Shown here: piece by piece, positions 50,468 to 58,980 of the stretch
Layout: the number at the start of each line of letters is the position of its first letter
Position numbering within the stretch: position 1 is the stretch's first letter
NCBI RefSeq assembly: GCF_020149765.1
Contig: NZ_CP083809.1
Span: 1,302,001 to 1,366,000, forward strand
DNA: 64,000 nucleotides
Direction of reading: 5' to 3'
Source: Pantoea agglomerans
GTDB taxonomy: Bacteria; Pseudomonadota; Gammaproteobacteria; Enterobacterales; Enterobacteriaceae
Program-made: the position numbers and the translations under genes
Notes under the pieces: model-generated
Database searches by the model: none
Seen by the model: the letters and a program-made list of their open reading frames with translations, nothing else
What the model was told of the DNA's origin: nothing

Positions 50468-52846
50468 ATGGATGCTAATTATCAGAACCCATCACTGCCG
50501 GTGGCGGCACGTGTGCAGAGCCTGCTCAGCCAGATGACGCTGGAAGAGAAGCTGGCGCAGATGCACAGCTGGTGGCTGGTTGTTGCCGAAAATGGCGAGG
50601 TGAGTGAGCGTCAGGATGCGAGCGATGCCTTTAGCCACCGCATGGCGAAGGCCTCCTTTGAGGAGAAGATCGCGCTGGGGGTAGGGCAAATTACGCGGCC
50701 TTTCGGCAGCGGCATTATCGATGCCGCCGCGGGGATCGCCTGTTTCAATGCGCTGCAGCGGCGCATTATCACCGCTGGGCGCTTTGGTATTCCGGCGATG
50801 TTCCACGAGGAGTGCCTGACAGGGCTGATGTGCCTGGGCGCGACGCTGTTCCCCGCCTCGCTGAATATGGCCGCCACCTGGAATCCCGACTTGATCAAGT
50901 CGATGGCCGCCTGTATCGGCAGGGAGGCGCGCAGCATCGGCTGCCGCCAGGGACTGGCGCCGGTACTGGATGTATCGCGCGATATTCGCTGGGGGCGCAC
51001 CGAAGAGACCTTCGGGGAAGATCCCTATCTGGTCGGCATGATGGCGGTCGCCTATGTGCAGGGACTGCAGGGGGAAAAACGCGATCTGCTGGCCACCCTT
51101 AAGCACTATGTGGCGCACTCCTTTAGCGAGGGCGCGCGCAATCACGCGCCGGTCCATCTCGGCTTTAAAGAGCTGAACGATATTTTTCTGCTGCCCTTTG
51201 AGATGGCGGTAAAGCTGGCAGATGCCGGGTCGGTGATGCCCGCCTATCACGATATTGATAATCAGCCCTGTCATAATGATGCCTTCCTGCTCAACGAGGT
51301 ACTACGTCAGCGCTGGGGATTTGACGGCCTGATAGTGGCGGATTATGGCGGCATCAGCCTGCTGCATCAGCACCACGGGGTGACGGCTGACCGGGCCGAA
51401 TCAGCGGCCAGCGCCTTTAACGCCGGGCTGGATATTGAGTTGCCCAAAGATGACTGCGCGGCGTCGCTGAAGGAGGCACTGGCGCGCGGCCTGATCGACG
51501 AGGCGACCGTTGATAGCATTGTCGGCAGGATCCTCACTGAGAAGTTCCGAACCGGCCTGTTCGATCGCCCGCTGATTGCCAGCCCGCAGCCTGACTTTCA
51601 ATCGCCGCAGGCGCGGCGTCTCGCCCGTCAGGTAGCGGTTGAATCCATCACCCTACTGGAGAATGACGGCACGCTTCCGCTGCAGCGGCAGCATCTCAGG
51701 TCGATTGCGGTAATCGGCCCAACGGCGGACGATCCGCTGGCGCTGCTCTCCGGCTATAGCTTCCCGGTCCATCTGATTTTAAGCGATGCGCAGGTGAAGA
51801 CCGCTCAGGTGGTGACACCGCTGGCGGCGCTGCGCGAGGCGCTGCCCGACTGCCGGATCCTCTATCAAAAGGGGTGCCATATTTTGACGCAGCGCGCCGC
51901 CGGGACGCCGGTCTTCCCCGGCGACGTAGGCAAAGCGTCAACCTCATCGCCGGTGTCGCAGGATGAATCCCTGATTGCCAGCGCGGTGGAGGCAGCGCGT
52001 GCGGCGCAGTATGCGCTCTGCTTTGTCGGCGACCTGTCGGGGCTGTTTCAAAGCGGCACGGTGGGTGAGGGATCCGATACCGACAGTCTGAACCTGCCAG
52101 GGGTACAGCAACAGCTACTGACGGCGATCGTTGAGACCGGGGTGCCAACCATTGTGGTGATGACCAGCGGTCGTCCCTATAGCTTACAGGGGCTGGAGAA
52201 GAGGCTGGCCGGATATCTGCTGGCGTGGCAGCCGGGGCAGGAGGGAGGCTACGCCATTGCTGATATTTTAACGGGCAACCAGAGTCCCGGCGGGAAGCTG
52301 GTGCTCTCGGTTCCGCAAAATGTCGGCGCCATGCCCTGTTTCTACAACCATAAAGTAAAGAGCAGCGGAACGCCGGTAGCCTTCCATTTTCCTCCACGCT
52401 ACGCCTTTGGCTATGGGCTGACTTACTCCACTTTTGCTTTTTCTGCGCTCATGCTGCCGAAAACCACCTTCGCCATGCACGATGAGGTGACCTTCTCCCT
52501 CAGGGTCACCAACCGTGGCAACCGTGATGCGACGGAAGTGGTTCAGGTCTATTTACAGGATCTCCAGGCCTCGCTGGTACGGCCGGTGAAAGAGCTAAAA
52601 GCGTTTCAACAACTGCGGCTACGGGCCGGAGAAGCGGCAGAGGTGCGTTTTACGCTGCCGGTCGATATGTTTAATTTCACTGACAATCAGGGCAAACGAC
52701 GGGTGGAGCCGGGCGCGTTTCAGTTAATGATTGGTAATTCCTCACAGAATATTTTGCTGCAGCAGCAAATCGTTCTGGTGGGAGAGGTACGCATTCTCGA
52801 TGAAAACTGGCGCATGCAGAGTTATGCCGAGGTGAACAAAGAATAA
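50468..52846 (+). CDS. GH3 beta-glycosidase, probably beta-xylosidase
   Basis: 792-residue family 3 glycoside hydrolase. The N-terminal TIM barrel includes FHEECLTG, APVLDVSRDIRWGRTEETFGEDP, TLKHYVAHS and the nucleophile D292 in GLIVADYGG. A second alpha/beta domain (from about 400) and a C-terminal fibronectin-III-like domain (from about 670) follow. No signal peptide is present, so it acts in the cytoplasm. GH3 covers beta-glucosidases and beta-xylosidases; linkage to GH67 and a XylR-like regulator favours xylosidase. It starts 36 bases after the symporter gene and ends the three-gene operon. Confidence 0.88.
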   Translation: MDANYQNPSLPVAARVQSLLSQMTLEEKLAQMHSWWLVVAENGEVSERQDASDAFSHRMAKASFEEKIALGVGQITRPFGSGIIDAAAGIACFNALQRRIITAGRFGIPAMFHEECLTGLMCLGATLFPASLNMAATWNPDLIKSMAACIGREARSIGCRQGLAPVLDVSRDIRWGRTEETFGEDPYLVGMMAVAYVQGLQGEKRDLLATLKHYVAHSFSEGARNHAPVHLGFKELNDIFLLPFEMAVKLADAGSVMPAYHDIDNQPCHNDAFLLNEVLRQRWGFDGLIVADYGGISLLHQHHGVTADRAESAASAFNAGLDIELPKDDCAASLKEALARGLIDEATVDSIVGRILTEKFRTGLFDRPLIASPQPDFQSPQARRLARQVAVESITLLENDGTLPLQRQHLRSIAVIGPTADDPLALLSGYSFPVHLILSDAQVKTAQVVTPLAALREALPDCRILYQKGCHILTQRAAGTPVFPGDVGKASTSSPVSQDESLIASAVEAARAAQYALCFVGDLSGLFQSGTVGEGSDTDSLNLPGVQQQLLTAIVETGVPTIVVMTSGRPYSLQGLEKRLAGYLLAWQPGQEGGYAIADILTGNQSPGGKLVLSVPQNVGAMPCFYNHKVKSSGTPVAFHFPPRYAFGYGLTYSTFAFSALMLPKTTFAMHDEVTFSLRVTNRGNRDATEVVQVYLQDLQASLVRPVKELKAFQQLRLRAGEAAEVRFTLPVDMFNFTDNQGKRRVEPGAFQLMIGNSSQNILLQQQIVLVGEVRILDENWRMQSYAEVNKE

Positions 52847-52907
52847 GACGTTAAGTCAGCAATTAACTGAATGAAGGCAGGAAAATAAAGTCGGCCAGGC
52901 TACATAT

Positions 52908-52928
52908 AAACCGCTCGCTGAGCGGTTT
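52908..52928 (+). terminator. Terminator after the GH3 gene
   Basis: AAACCGCT (52908-52915) pairs with AGCGGTTT (52921-52928) around CGCTG, followed by an AT-rich run ATTATTATATT. It separates the hydrolase operon from the porin gene. Two TGCGCA palindromes follow at 52960-52965 and 52976-52981 and may be operator halves. Confidence 0.75.
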
Positions 52929-53097
52929 ATTATTATATTGCACACCTTGTTAATTTATTTGCGCAGTTTTAATTATGCGCACAATCACAGTTGATATATT
53001 TGATAATTGTGAAGTTAAAAAACATGAATCACCTGCGCGACTGTTCACGTTATTATCACTCTACCCAGGGAGATGCTCACAATAAAAGGAAATGATG

Positions 53098-53805
53098 ATG
53101 CGTATAAAAACAGCTTCACTGATGACTCTTGTCTCAGCTTTAATTACCACAACCTCTGCGTCTGCACTGACGTTTTCGTCTCCTGAACTCGACTTCCGGG
53201 AAACTTATCTTACCGGTAGTGAGTTATTTCAGACCAAGCTGCAAATTTCAACCGTTATTAATGACAGGATCTGGCTGGCCTATCACAACACGGTTAACCA
53301 TGGCTCGCGTATGAATGAGTTCAAAAATAACTATTCAGAAGTAGAGGCCTCCTGGTTTATCCCGATCACCGATAAATTTGCGGTGATACCCGATGTGATA
53401 TTTAACTGGGGGAAAAGCGGCAGCCATATCGATCCCTACCTGAAGGCCAACTATCAGTTTTTGCCCGCTTTTGGCGTTATGGTCGGGTATCGTTATTACC
53501 ATAATAACTTTAAATCGGTCGCGCTTAACAATGAGCAGCAGAGAAACAACGCACACGAATATAATTTATGGCTTAACTGGCAGATAAATGACCGGGTCTT
53601 TGCTAACTACAACCCGGTCTTCCTGAAAAAGCAGAATGACTTCCACTTTGGCAATAACAAGAAAACCATGTGGCAGCATACCCTGTACGTCAACTATAAA
53701 TATGACCAGCACTGGACGCCTTATGTGGATGTCTCTGATTTAGGGCGGGCTAATAACGGCAAAAAAGAGTACCGTTCGCGTGTGGGTATTAAATATACCT
53801 TTTAA
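53098..53805 (+). CDS. KdgM-family outer-membrane porin for acidic oligosaccharides
   Basis: About 235 residues with a Sec signal peptide ending ASA|LTF, then alternating beta-strand pattern and a terminal YTF, typical of outer-membrane barrels. Tyr- and Lys/Arg-rich strands (MVGYRYYHNN, LYVNYKYDQHW, YRSRVGIKYTF) match the KdgM/NanC family of 12-strand porins for oligogalacturonate or sialic acid. Three ATGs follow AAAGGA; the third (53098) has the best spacing. Its location implies passage of glucuronoxylo-oligosaccharides. Base composition is visibly more AT-rich than in core genes nearby. Confidence 0.85.
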   Translation: MRIKTASLMTLVSALITTTSASALTFSSPELDFRETYLTGSELFQTKLQISTVINDRIWLAYHNTVNHGSRMNEFKNNYSEVEASWFIPITDKFAVIPDVIFNWGKSGSHIDPYLKANYQFLPAFGVMVGYRYYHNNFKSVALNNEQQRNNAHEYNLWLNWQINDRVFANYNPVFLKKQNDFHFGNNKKTMWQHTLYVNYKYDQHWTPYVDVSDLGRANNGKKEYRSRVGIKYTF

Positions 53806-53913
53806 TCCTGTGCTTCACCTGGGCTGACAATCGCTAATATTACTTCGTATCCCTGGGGTTTTGCTTTTTTAGCGCGGTTAAAAGCAGCGTCTAAACGCAA
53901 AACAAACAAGCGA

Positions 53914-55098
53914 TTATTCATCAGCGTGATGCATATGATAGTGAGTGCGGTACTCTTTCGGCGTAACCTTGTAGGTTTTTTTAAACACCAGATAGAAGTA
54001 CTGCAGCGAGGGGTAGCCCGCGATACGTGAAATATCTTTCAGAGACAGTGAGGTGTTGATCAGTAAGTTGCGGGCATTATTGATTTTTTCGTTATGGATG
54101 ATGGCGTGGATCGTTAACCCGACATGCTCCTTAAAGCGCATCTCAAGGTTGGTTCTGGAAAGCCCGACAAAACTGATGACCTGCTCAACCTTGATGCCTC
54201 TGCAGGCGTTGTTACGGATATAGTGCATAGCCTGGATAACATAGGGATCCATAATCGAGCGATAGTCGCTGGAGCGACGTTCGATCAGCTTATGAGGCGG
54301 AACAACAATGCGCTGTAGCGGTATTACTCTCTGCTTCAGCAAGCGATGCAAAAGCTCAGCGGCGCGGTATCCCATTTTTTTAGAGCCGTGAACAACGGTG
54401 GAGAGTGAGATACGCGATAAATACTGAGTCAGCTCTTCATTATCAATGCCGATAATGGCGATTTTTTCCGGCACCGGAATATGCAGATTTTCGCATACCT
54501 GTAGCAGATGCCGCGCCCGGGAATCGGTGACGGCGACAATGCCGGTGCCCTCGGGCAGGGAGGCAATCCAGTTAATCAGGTGATGCTGGGCTTGCTGCCA
54601 GTTATCGATATTAATGTCGTGGCCGCGATAAATAAGTCCCTGACGGTTTTTTTGCTGTAAACAACGCGTGAATGCCTGTTCACGCTCTTTTGCCCAGCGC
54701 TTGTTGCGGCAGGCTGGAAAGCTGTAGAGGGCAAAGTGATGGATGCCTTTATTCATCAGGTGATCCAGTGCCACCCTGACCAGCCCCTCATTATCGGTGG
54801 CGACATAGTGCAGCGGGGGGAAATCATCTTTTGAGAAATAGGAGCCGCCGATGCCAACCACCGGAAGGCTCAGCTTTGTCAGCTCTTGCTCGACGGCAAC
54901 ATCATCACAGTCAGAGATAATACCATCCACATCCCAGTTGCCTATTTTAACAATGTTACTGCGGAAGTCATCCTCAATAAAAACATCCCACAGCGTATGT
55001 GATGAGTGAAGATATTCACCAATGCCCTCGATAATCTGCCGGTCATGCGCTTTATTGGCATTAAACAGCAGCGCAATACGGAAAGTTTTTTCACGCAT
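53914..55098 (-). CDS. XylR-like AraC-family transcriptional activator
   Basis: 394-residue regulator very similar in layout and sequence to E. coli XylR. A LacI/periplasmic-binding-type sensor domain (about 1-280) opens RIALLFNANKAHDRQIIEGIGEYL and contains VTDSRARHLLQVCENLHIPVPEKIAIIGIDNEE. A C-terminal AraC double helix-turn-helix follows (about 290-394; SLSLKDISRIAGYPSLQYFYLVFKK). I chose the ATG at 55098 to match XylR. xylAFGB is not present, so this is probably a paralogue dedicated to the adjacent locus, sensing xylose or an acidic xylo-oligosaccharide. It is convergent with the porin gene. Confidence 0.88.
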   Translation of the reverse strand: MREKTFRIALLFNANKAHDRQIIEGIGEYLHSSHTLWDVFIEDDFRSNIVKIGNWDVDGIISDCDDVAVEQELTKLSLPVVGIGGSYFSKDDFPPLHYVATDNEGLVRVALDHLMNKGIHHFALYSFPACRNKRWAKEREQAFTRCLQQKNRQGLIYRGHDINIDNWQQAQHHLINWIASLPEGTGIVAVTDSRARHLLQVCENLHIPVPEKIAIIGIDNEELTQYLSRISLSTVVHGSKKMGYRAAELLHRLLKQRVIPLQRIVVPPHKLIERRSSDYRSIMDPYVIQAMHYIRNNACRGIKVEQVISFVGLSRTNLEMRFKEHVGLTIHAIIHNEKINNARNLLINTSLSLKDISRIAGYPSLQYFYLVFKKTYKVTPKEYRTHYHMHHADE

Positions 55099-55710
55099 GT
55101 TAATATCCCTGCTAAGCTGGCGTTGAAAGCTAATTGCATACAATTACTTTACATTAATGAGCAATTGAATAGCTGAAAGGCGGTGTAGAGCAGATCTTTT
55201 ATTATCGTTGGAGCAGTGAACGTTTATAACTGATGGGCGTGCGATACTGGCTTATGGTAAAGCGTTTTTTACCCCTGTCGATTTTTTCAGAATAAATAAT
55301 GAGTGTCATAGTATACCGCTCGTTTCCAGCCATTTAACTTTCGTTTCCGATACAGGGTCGGGAAATAGCATCTGCTCTGTGCATCCGCGACGCCTGGTGG
55401 CGGCGAGGCGCTGCAGTGGAAAATTCTTAACGCGCTTATCAGAGGCCGCTGTCGAGACTGTCTTTAACCAGCATAATCCATGAGAAGGGAACGGCAGGCT
55501 TAGTCTCTCTCTTCGACAAGTTCAGGACAGGTGAAAAATATTGTGCATCTAAATCAGATCCCAGGTCAAAAGTAACGCGAAGGGGCTGTTCAATGCTGCC
55601 TGCATATTTTTTCCTTACCCTCAGCTTGTTATGGGATAGCTTCTGTAAGCTGACAATAAATCACTGCAATGAGATCTAATCAAAAAATTACGCATGAATC
55701 CTTGTTGTGT
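55099..55710. other. Gene-poor AT-rich gap
   Basis: Holds the promoter region of the XylR-like gene (minus strand). No intact gene is seen. A minus-strand stretch at 55202-55267 would encode KRFTISQYRTPISYKRSLLQ and a stop, resembling the tail of an AraC-family protein but without an open upstream frame. It may be a degraded regulator or chance. Confidence 0.4.
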
Positions 55711-56091
55711 TCATTCAAATAAATAGGAGGTTACGATGGTTGCGAAAAAGAATATGGCAGCTAGCAGGAATAGTGTGAATTTAACTTTTAACCATGAAGT
55801 CATTTCTTTGGGCTGATATTTAATGAAATCATAATGATCAGGGTTCATGTTTCTGACTGCGAAACTTCCTTTTTTAACAATGAGGGGGAATATAAAATAA
55901 AAATCTTTTTGTATTGATGAAAATAACCCTCCCGCCTGAGCGAGGATTATACCTGCGGGTAAATAGCCAAACTTTTTCTTAAAAGCTTCACATAGTTTAT
56001 TATGCTGTTTGTTTTTTAACACAGAATAACCAATCGACATTAATCCAAACAGGATACACAAAAAGGTGCATACAGCAGGTATAAGTTTCAT
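55711..56091 (-). CDS. Small two-helix membrane protein downstream of a PAAR-like gene
   Basis: 126-residue protein with hydrophobic helices near residues 4-25 and 103-123 and a basic central part. No family is recognised. Its ATG shares one base with the stop of the PAAR-like gene (TAATG), so the two are translationally coupled. Small membrane proteins next to PAAR genes are often immunity or accessory proteins of type VI secretion cargo; that is inference from context only. Composition is AT-rich, suggesting acquisition. Confidence 0.65.
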   Translation of the reverse strand: MKLIPAVCTFLCILFGLMSIGYSVLKNKQHNKLCEAFKKKFGYLPAGIILAQAGGLFSSIQKDFYFIFPLIVKKGSFAVRNMNPDHYDFIKYQPKEMTSWLKVKFTLFLLAAIFFFATIVTSYLFE

Positions 56092-56309
56092 TATTTACCT
56101 ATGACCTCATATATTGACTCACCCAGGACCTCTCCTTTACGTGATAAGTATTCTCCGCCTAAGTAGCCCCCTCCTGAACCAGGTACTACACCAGGATCAC
56201 CTTCTCTGGCCTGTGGCTTACCGAACGCAATACCCAGGGCAGTCCCCGCGATTATCTTTCCTCCGCAGGTTGTTTTATCTCCTTTGCAAAGTACAACGCC
56301 TTTTGCCAT
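56091..56309 (-). CDS. Short PAAR-like protein
   Basis: 72-residue protein beginning MAKGVVLCKGDKTTCGGKII, which carries the GDKTT-GG signature of PAAR spike-tip proteins, followed by KPQAREGDPGVVPGSGGG. PAAR domains sharpen the VgrG spike of type VI secretion systems and bind zinc through Cys/His. Here the repeat series is short and the C-terminal part (GEYLSRKGEVLGESIYEVIGK) is unlike standard PAAR, so it may be a degenerate or specialised form. The ATG at 56309 has GGAGG 5-6 bases upstream. No vgrG, hcp or tss gene is in the window. Confidence 0.65.
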   Translation of the reverse strand: MAKGVVLCKGDKTTCGGKIIAGTALGIAFGKPQAREGDPGVVPGSGGGYLGGEYLSRKGEVLGESIYEVIGK

Positions 56310-56448
56310 AAGTCCCTCCATTGACTATGGGTATTGTGCGATGTTGATTTTAAGACCAGTTATGCAAAACGCAATACCCCACGCGGCGAGCTTGTATCCG
56401 CAACTCACTTCCCCTAATCTGCCGGGGAGTAACTTATTTTGTACTTAT

Positions 56449-56526
56449 GACTCGGGGTGCCCTTCTTTGTGAAGGCTGAGAAATACCCGTACCACCTGAT
56501 CTGGATAATGCCAGCGTAGGGAAGTC
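56449..56526 (+). promoter_or_regulatory. TPP riboswitch (THI element) of thiMD
   Basis: The core GGGGTGCCCTTC...GAAGGCTGAGAAATACCCGT and the second arm ACCTGATCTGGATAATGCCAGCGTAGGGAAG match the TPP aptamer, including the invariant CTGAGA and ACCTGATCTGG blocks. It lies 48 bases upstream of the thiM ATG, close enough to sequester its ribosome site when TPP binds. A CCCC/GGGG hairpin at 56411-56428 precedes it. Confidence 0.95.
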
Positions 56527-56573
56527 AGATGCCTGACCGCATTCGCCTTCTTGCTCGCCGGTTGGGAGTTATA

Positions 56574-57368
56574 ATGATCCGCCAACCTCAACGCTTTTCC
56601 GACGCGCATTTCGCGCCTGTACTCGCCCGCTTCGTCCAGCGCCAGCCGCTGGTGCACTGCATGACTAACGATGTCGTACAGAACATCACCGCCAACGTTT
56701 TGCTGGCGCTTAACGCCTCGCCCGCTATGGTGATCGATCCCGATGAAGCCGCGCAGTTCGCCGTCGTGGCCGATGCCCTGCTGATCAATGTCGGCACGCT
56801 GACCCGCGATCGCCGCGACGCCATGCTGGCGGCGGCGCAGGCGGCCAACGTGGCGCAAAAACCCTGGGTGCTCGACCCGGTGGCGGTCGGTGCGCTGACT
56901 CTGCGCACGGCGTTCTGCCAGCAGCTCCTTCCGCTGCGGCCTGCCGCCGTGCGCGGCAACGCGTCTGAAATTCTCGCGCTGGCGCAGCAGGGGGGCGGTG
57001 GACGTGGCGTGGATACGCAGCATCAGGCGGAAGCGGCGCTTGAGGCGGCGCGCGAACTGGCACAGCGGCATCAGACGCTGGTGGCGGTCAGCGGCGAGGT
57101 CGATTACGTCACCGACGGCGTTGAGACGCTCAGCGTGTCCGGCGGCAGCGCGCTGATGACGCGCGTGGTCGGCACCGGCTGCGCGCTCTCCGCCGTGGTG
57201 GCCGCCTTTTGCAGCCTGCCCGGCGAACGGCTAAGCAATATCGCCAGCGCCTGCCGCGTGATGGCGCTGGCGGGGGAACGCGCCGCCGCGCAGACCGGCG
57301 CCCCCGGTAGCTTCGCCACGCTGTTTATCGACGCCCTGTGGCAGCAGGCACAGGAGGCGCGCGCATGA
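56574..57368 (+). CDS. thiM: Hydroxyethylthiazole kinase
   Basis: Thiamin-salvage kinase phosphorylating the thiazole moiety, 264 residues. Family blocks are [56 protein letters not shown] and the C-terminal [13 protein letters not shown]. The ATG at 56574, with GGAG 5 bases upstream, is chosen over an earlier in-frame ATG at 56529 that lies at the riboswitch edge. It overlaps thiD by 4 bases. Expression should fall when TPP is plentiful. Confidence 0.95.
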   Translation: MIRQPQRFSDAHFAPVLARFVQRQPLVHCMTNDVVQNITANVLLALNASPAMVIDPDEAAQFAVVADALLINVGTLTRDRRDAMLAAAQAANVAQKPWVLDPVAVGALTLRTAFCQQLLPLRPAAVRGNASEILALAQQGGGGRGVDTQHQAEAALEAARELAQRHQTLVAVSGEVDYVTDGVETLSVSGGSALMTRVVGTGCALSAVVAAFCSLPGERLSNIASACRVMALAGERAAAQTGAPGSFATLFIDALWQQAQEARA

Positions 57369-58165
57369 AGCGTATTAACGCGTTAACCATTGCCGGCACC
57401 GATCCCAGCGGCGGCGCCGGTATTCAGGCCGATCTGAAAGCCTTTTCCGCCCTCGGCGCTTACGGGACCAGCGTGATTACCGCGCTGGTGGCGCAGAACA
57501 CCTGCGGCGTGCAGTCGGTGTATCGTATTGAGCCAGCCTTTGTGGGGGCGCAGCTCGATTCCGTGCTCAGCGACGTGCGCATCGACACGGCGAAAATCGG
57601 TATGCTCGCGGAAACCGCTATCGTGCAGATCGTGGCGGAGAAGCTGGAACGCGCCGCTATCCCTTTCGTGGTGCTGGATACGGTGATGGTGGCGAAAAGC
57701 GGCGATCCCTTGCTCTCGCCTGACGCCATCGCCAGCGTGCGTGAACGGCTGCTGCCGCAGGTGTCGTTAATCACCCCCAATCTGCCGGAGGCGGCGGCGC
57801 TGCTTGAGTGCGCGCCGGCGCGCAGCGAAGAGGCGATGCTGGATCAAGGCGAAGCCCTGATGGCGCTGGGCTGCCAGGCGGTGCTGATGAAAGGAGGCCA
57901 CCTCAGCGACAGCGAAAGCCCGGACTGGCTGATCACCCGCGACGGCGCGGAGCGCTTTACCGCGCCGCGCGTTAATACGCGCCATACCCACGGCACCGGC
58001 TGTTCGCTCTCCGCTGCGCTGGCGGCGCTGCGCCCGCGTTATGACAGCTGGGAGTCAACGCTGCGCGAGGCGAAAGGCTGGCTGCAGCAGGCGTTACTGC
58101 AGGCCGATACGCTGGAGGTGGGCAGGGGAATTGGGCCGGTACACCATTTTCATCGCTGGTGGTAG
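57365..58165 (+). CDS. thiD: Bifunctional HMP kinase/HMP-phosphate kinase
   Basis: Makes 4-amino-5-hydroxymethyl-2-methylpyrimidine diphosphate for thiamin synthesis, 266 residues. Signatures are [27 protein letters not shown] at the start, [36 protein letters not shown] and the anion hole [13 protein letters not shown]. It starts inside the thiM stop (ATGA), and both depend on the riboswitch. A 20-bp perfect palindrome follows the stop. Confidence 0.97.
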   Translation: MKRINALTIAGTDPSGGAGIQADLKAFSALGAYGTSVITALVAQNTCGVQSVYRIEPAFVGAQLDSVLSDVRIDTAKIGMLAETAIVQIVAEKLERAAIPFVVLDTVMVAKSGDPLLSPDAIASVRERLLPQVSLITPNLPEAAALLECAPARSEEAMLDQGEALMALGCQAVLMKGGHLSDSESPDWLITRDGAERFTAPRVNTRHTHGTGCSLSAALAALRPRYDSWESTLREAKGWLQQALLQADTLEVGRGIGPVHHFHRWW

Positions 58166-58173
58166 GAAAGAGA

Positions 58174-58193
58174 GGGCGGCAGGCCTGCCGCCC
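58174..58193. terminator. Palindrome between convergent thiD and rspR-like gene
   Basis: GGGCGGCAGG directly followed by CCTGCCGCCC forms a perfect 20-bp palindrome between the two stop codons. T-runs are absent on both sides, so termination efficiency is uncertain. Confidence 0.6.
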
Positions 58194-58880
58194 TTACAGC
58201 GCCTCAAACCACTCGCTGTTGCGCTCGGCGATCGGCGTAATAGAGAAAATCATCTCCTGCAGATGGCGGCGCATTGCCGCTTCGGCGGCGTCGGCGTCGT
58301 GGTTCTTCAGCGCCGATAAAATCTCTTCGTGCTGCTCAATCAGGCTGTCCGGCGGTGAGACCTCGCTCAGCGTCAGAAAGCGCACGCGGTCCATCGCCGC
58401 TTTAATATTCTCCACCGTTTCCCACGCCAGCAGGCAGTTGATGCTCTCGGCAATCAGGCGGTGAAACTCATCGTCGAGGCTGAGAAAGGCCTGGCTGTCA
58501 TGGCGATCGGCGGCCATCTTCTGCAGCTGAAGGTTGTGCTCCAGCGCCATCAGCGCCGCCGGCTCAATCTCCAGCGCCGCGCGCCGCACCACCGACACCT
58601 CTACCGCTTCGCGAATAAACCGACCGTCCGCGACGCGCCGCGCGGAGATCTTGCGCACGAAGGTGCCGCGCTGCGGCAGCACCTGCACCAGACCCGCTTC
58701 CGCCAGCTTGATAAAGGCTTCGCGCACCGGCTGACGCGACACGTTAAACCGGGCGGACACTTCTTTTTCTGACAGCAGCGAACCCGGCTGAATGACGCAG
58801 GTCACGATATCCTTACGCAGATAACGATAAATCTGCTGGTTAACCGGTTCGCTGGTGGTGATGGTATAGGCGATTGACAT
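58194..58880 (-). CDS. rspR: GntR/FadR-family regulator, RspR (YdfH)-like
   Basis: 228-residue GntR-family repressor. The winged helix (about 10-75) has SEKEVSARFNVSRQPVREAFIKLAEAGLVQVLPQRGTFV, nearly the E. coli RspR sequence as I recall it. An FCD effector domain follows, with the metal-binding set DDEFHRLIAE and the later HEEILSAL and RRHLQEM histidines. In E. coli RspR represses rspAB. Here it is upstream of nothing itself but lies about 100 bases past the end of the ydfI-MFS-rspBA genes, all on the same strand, so it is their likely regulator. Confidence 0.88.
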   Translation of the reverse strand: MSIAYTITTSEPVNQQIYRYLRKDIVTCVIQPGSLLSEKEVSARFNVSRQPVREAFIKLAEAGLVQVLPQRGTFVRKISARRVADGRFIREAVEVSVVRRAALEIEPAALMALEHNLQLQKMAADRHDSQAFLSLDDEFHRLIAESINCLLAWETVENIKAAMDRVRFLTLSEVSPPDSLIEQHEEILSALKNHDADAAEAAMRRHLQEMIFSITPIAERNSEWFEAL

Positions 58881-58980
58881 GCGGCATATCCGTATTACGG
58901 CTGGCCTGAGCCAGCCCGTTGGGAAAGTGTCAGTCTAATCAGCGCGCTGCGACTGCGCCAGCGCTTTTGCTACTGAACAA

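Noticed and set aside
52960..53060. CRP site upstream of the porin gene
   Set aside because: TCACA and TGTGA halves occur, but not with the required 6-bp spacing and orientation.
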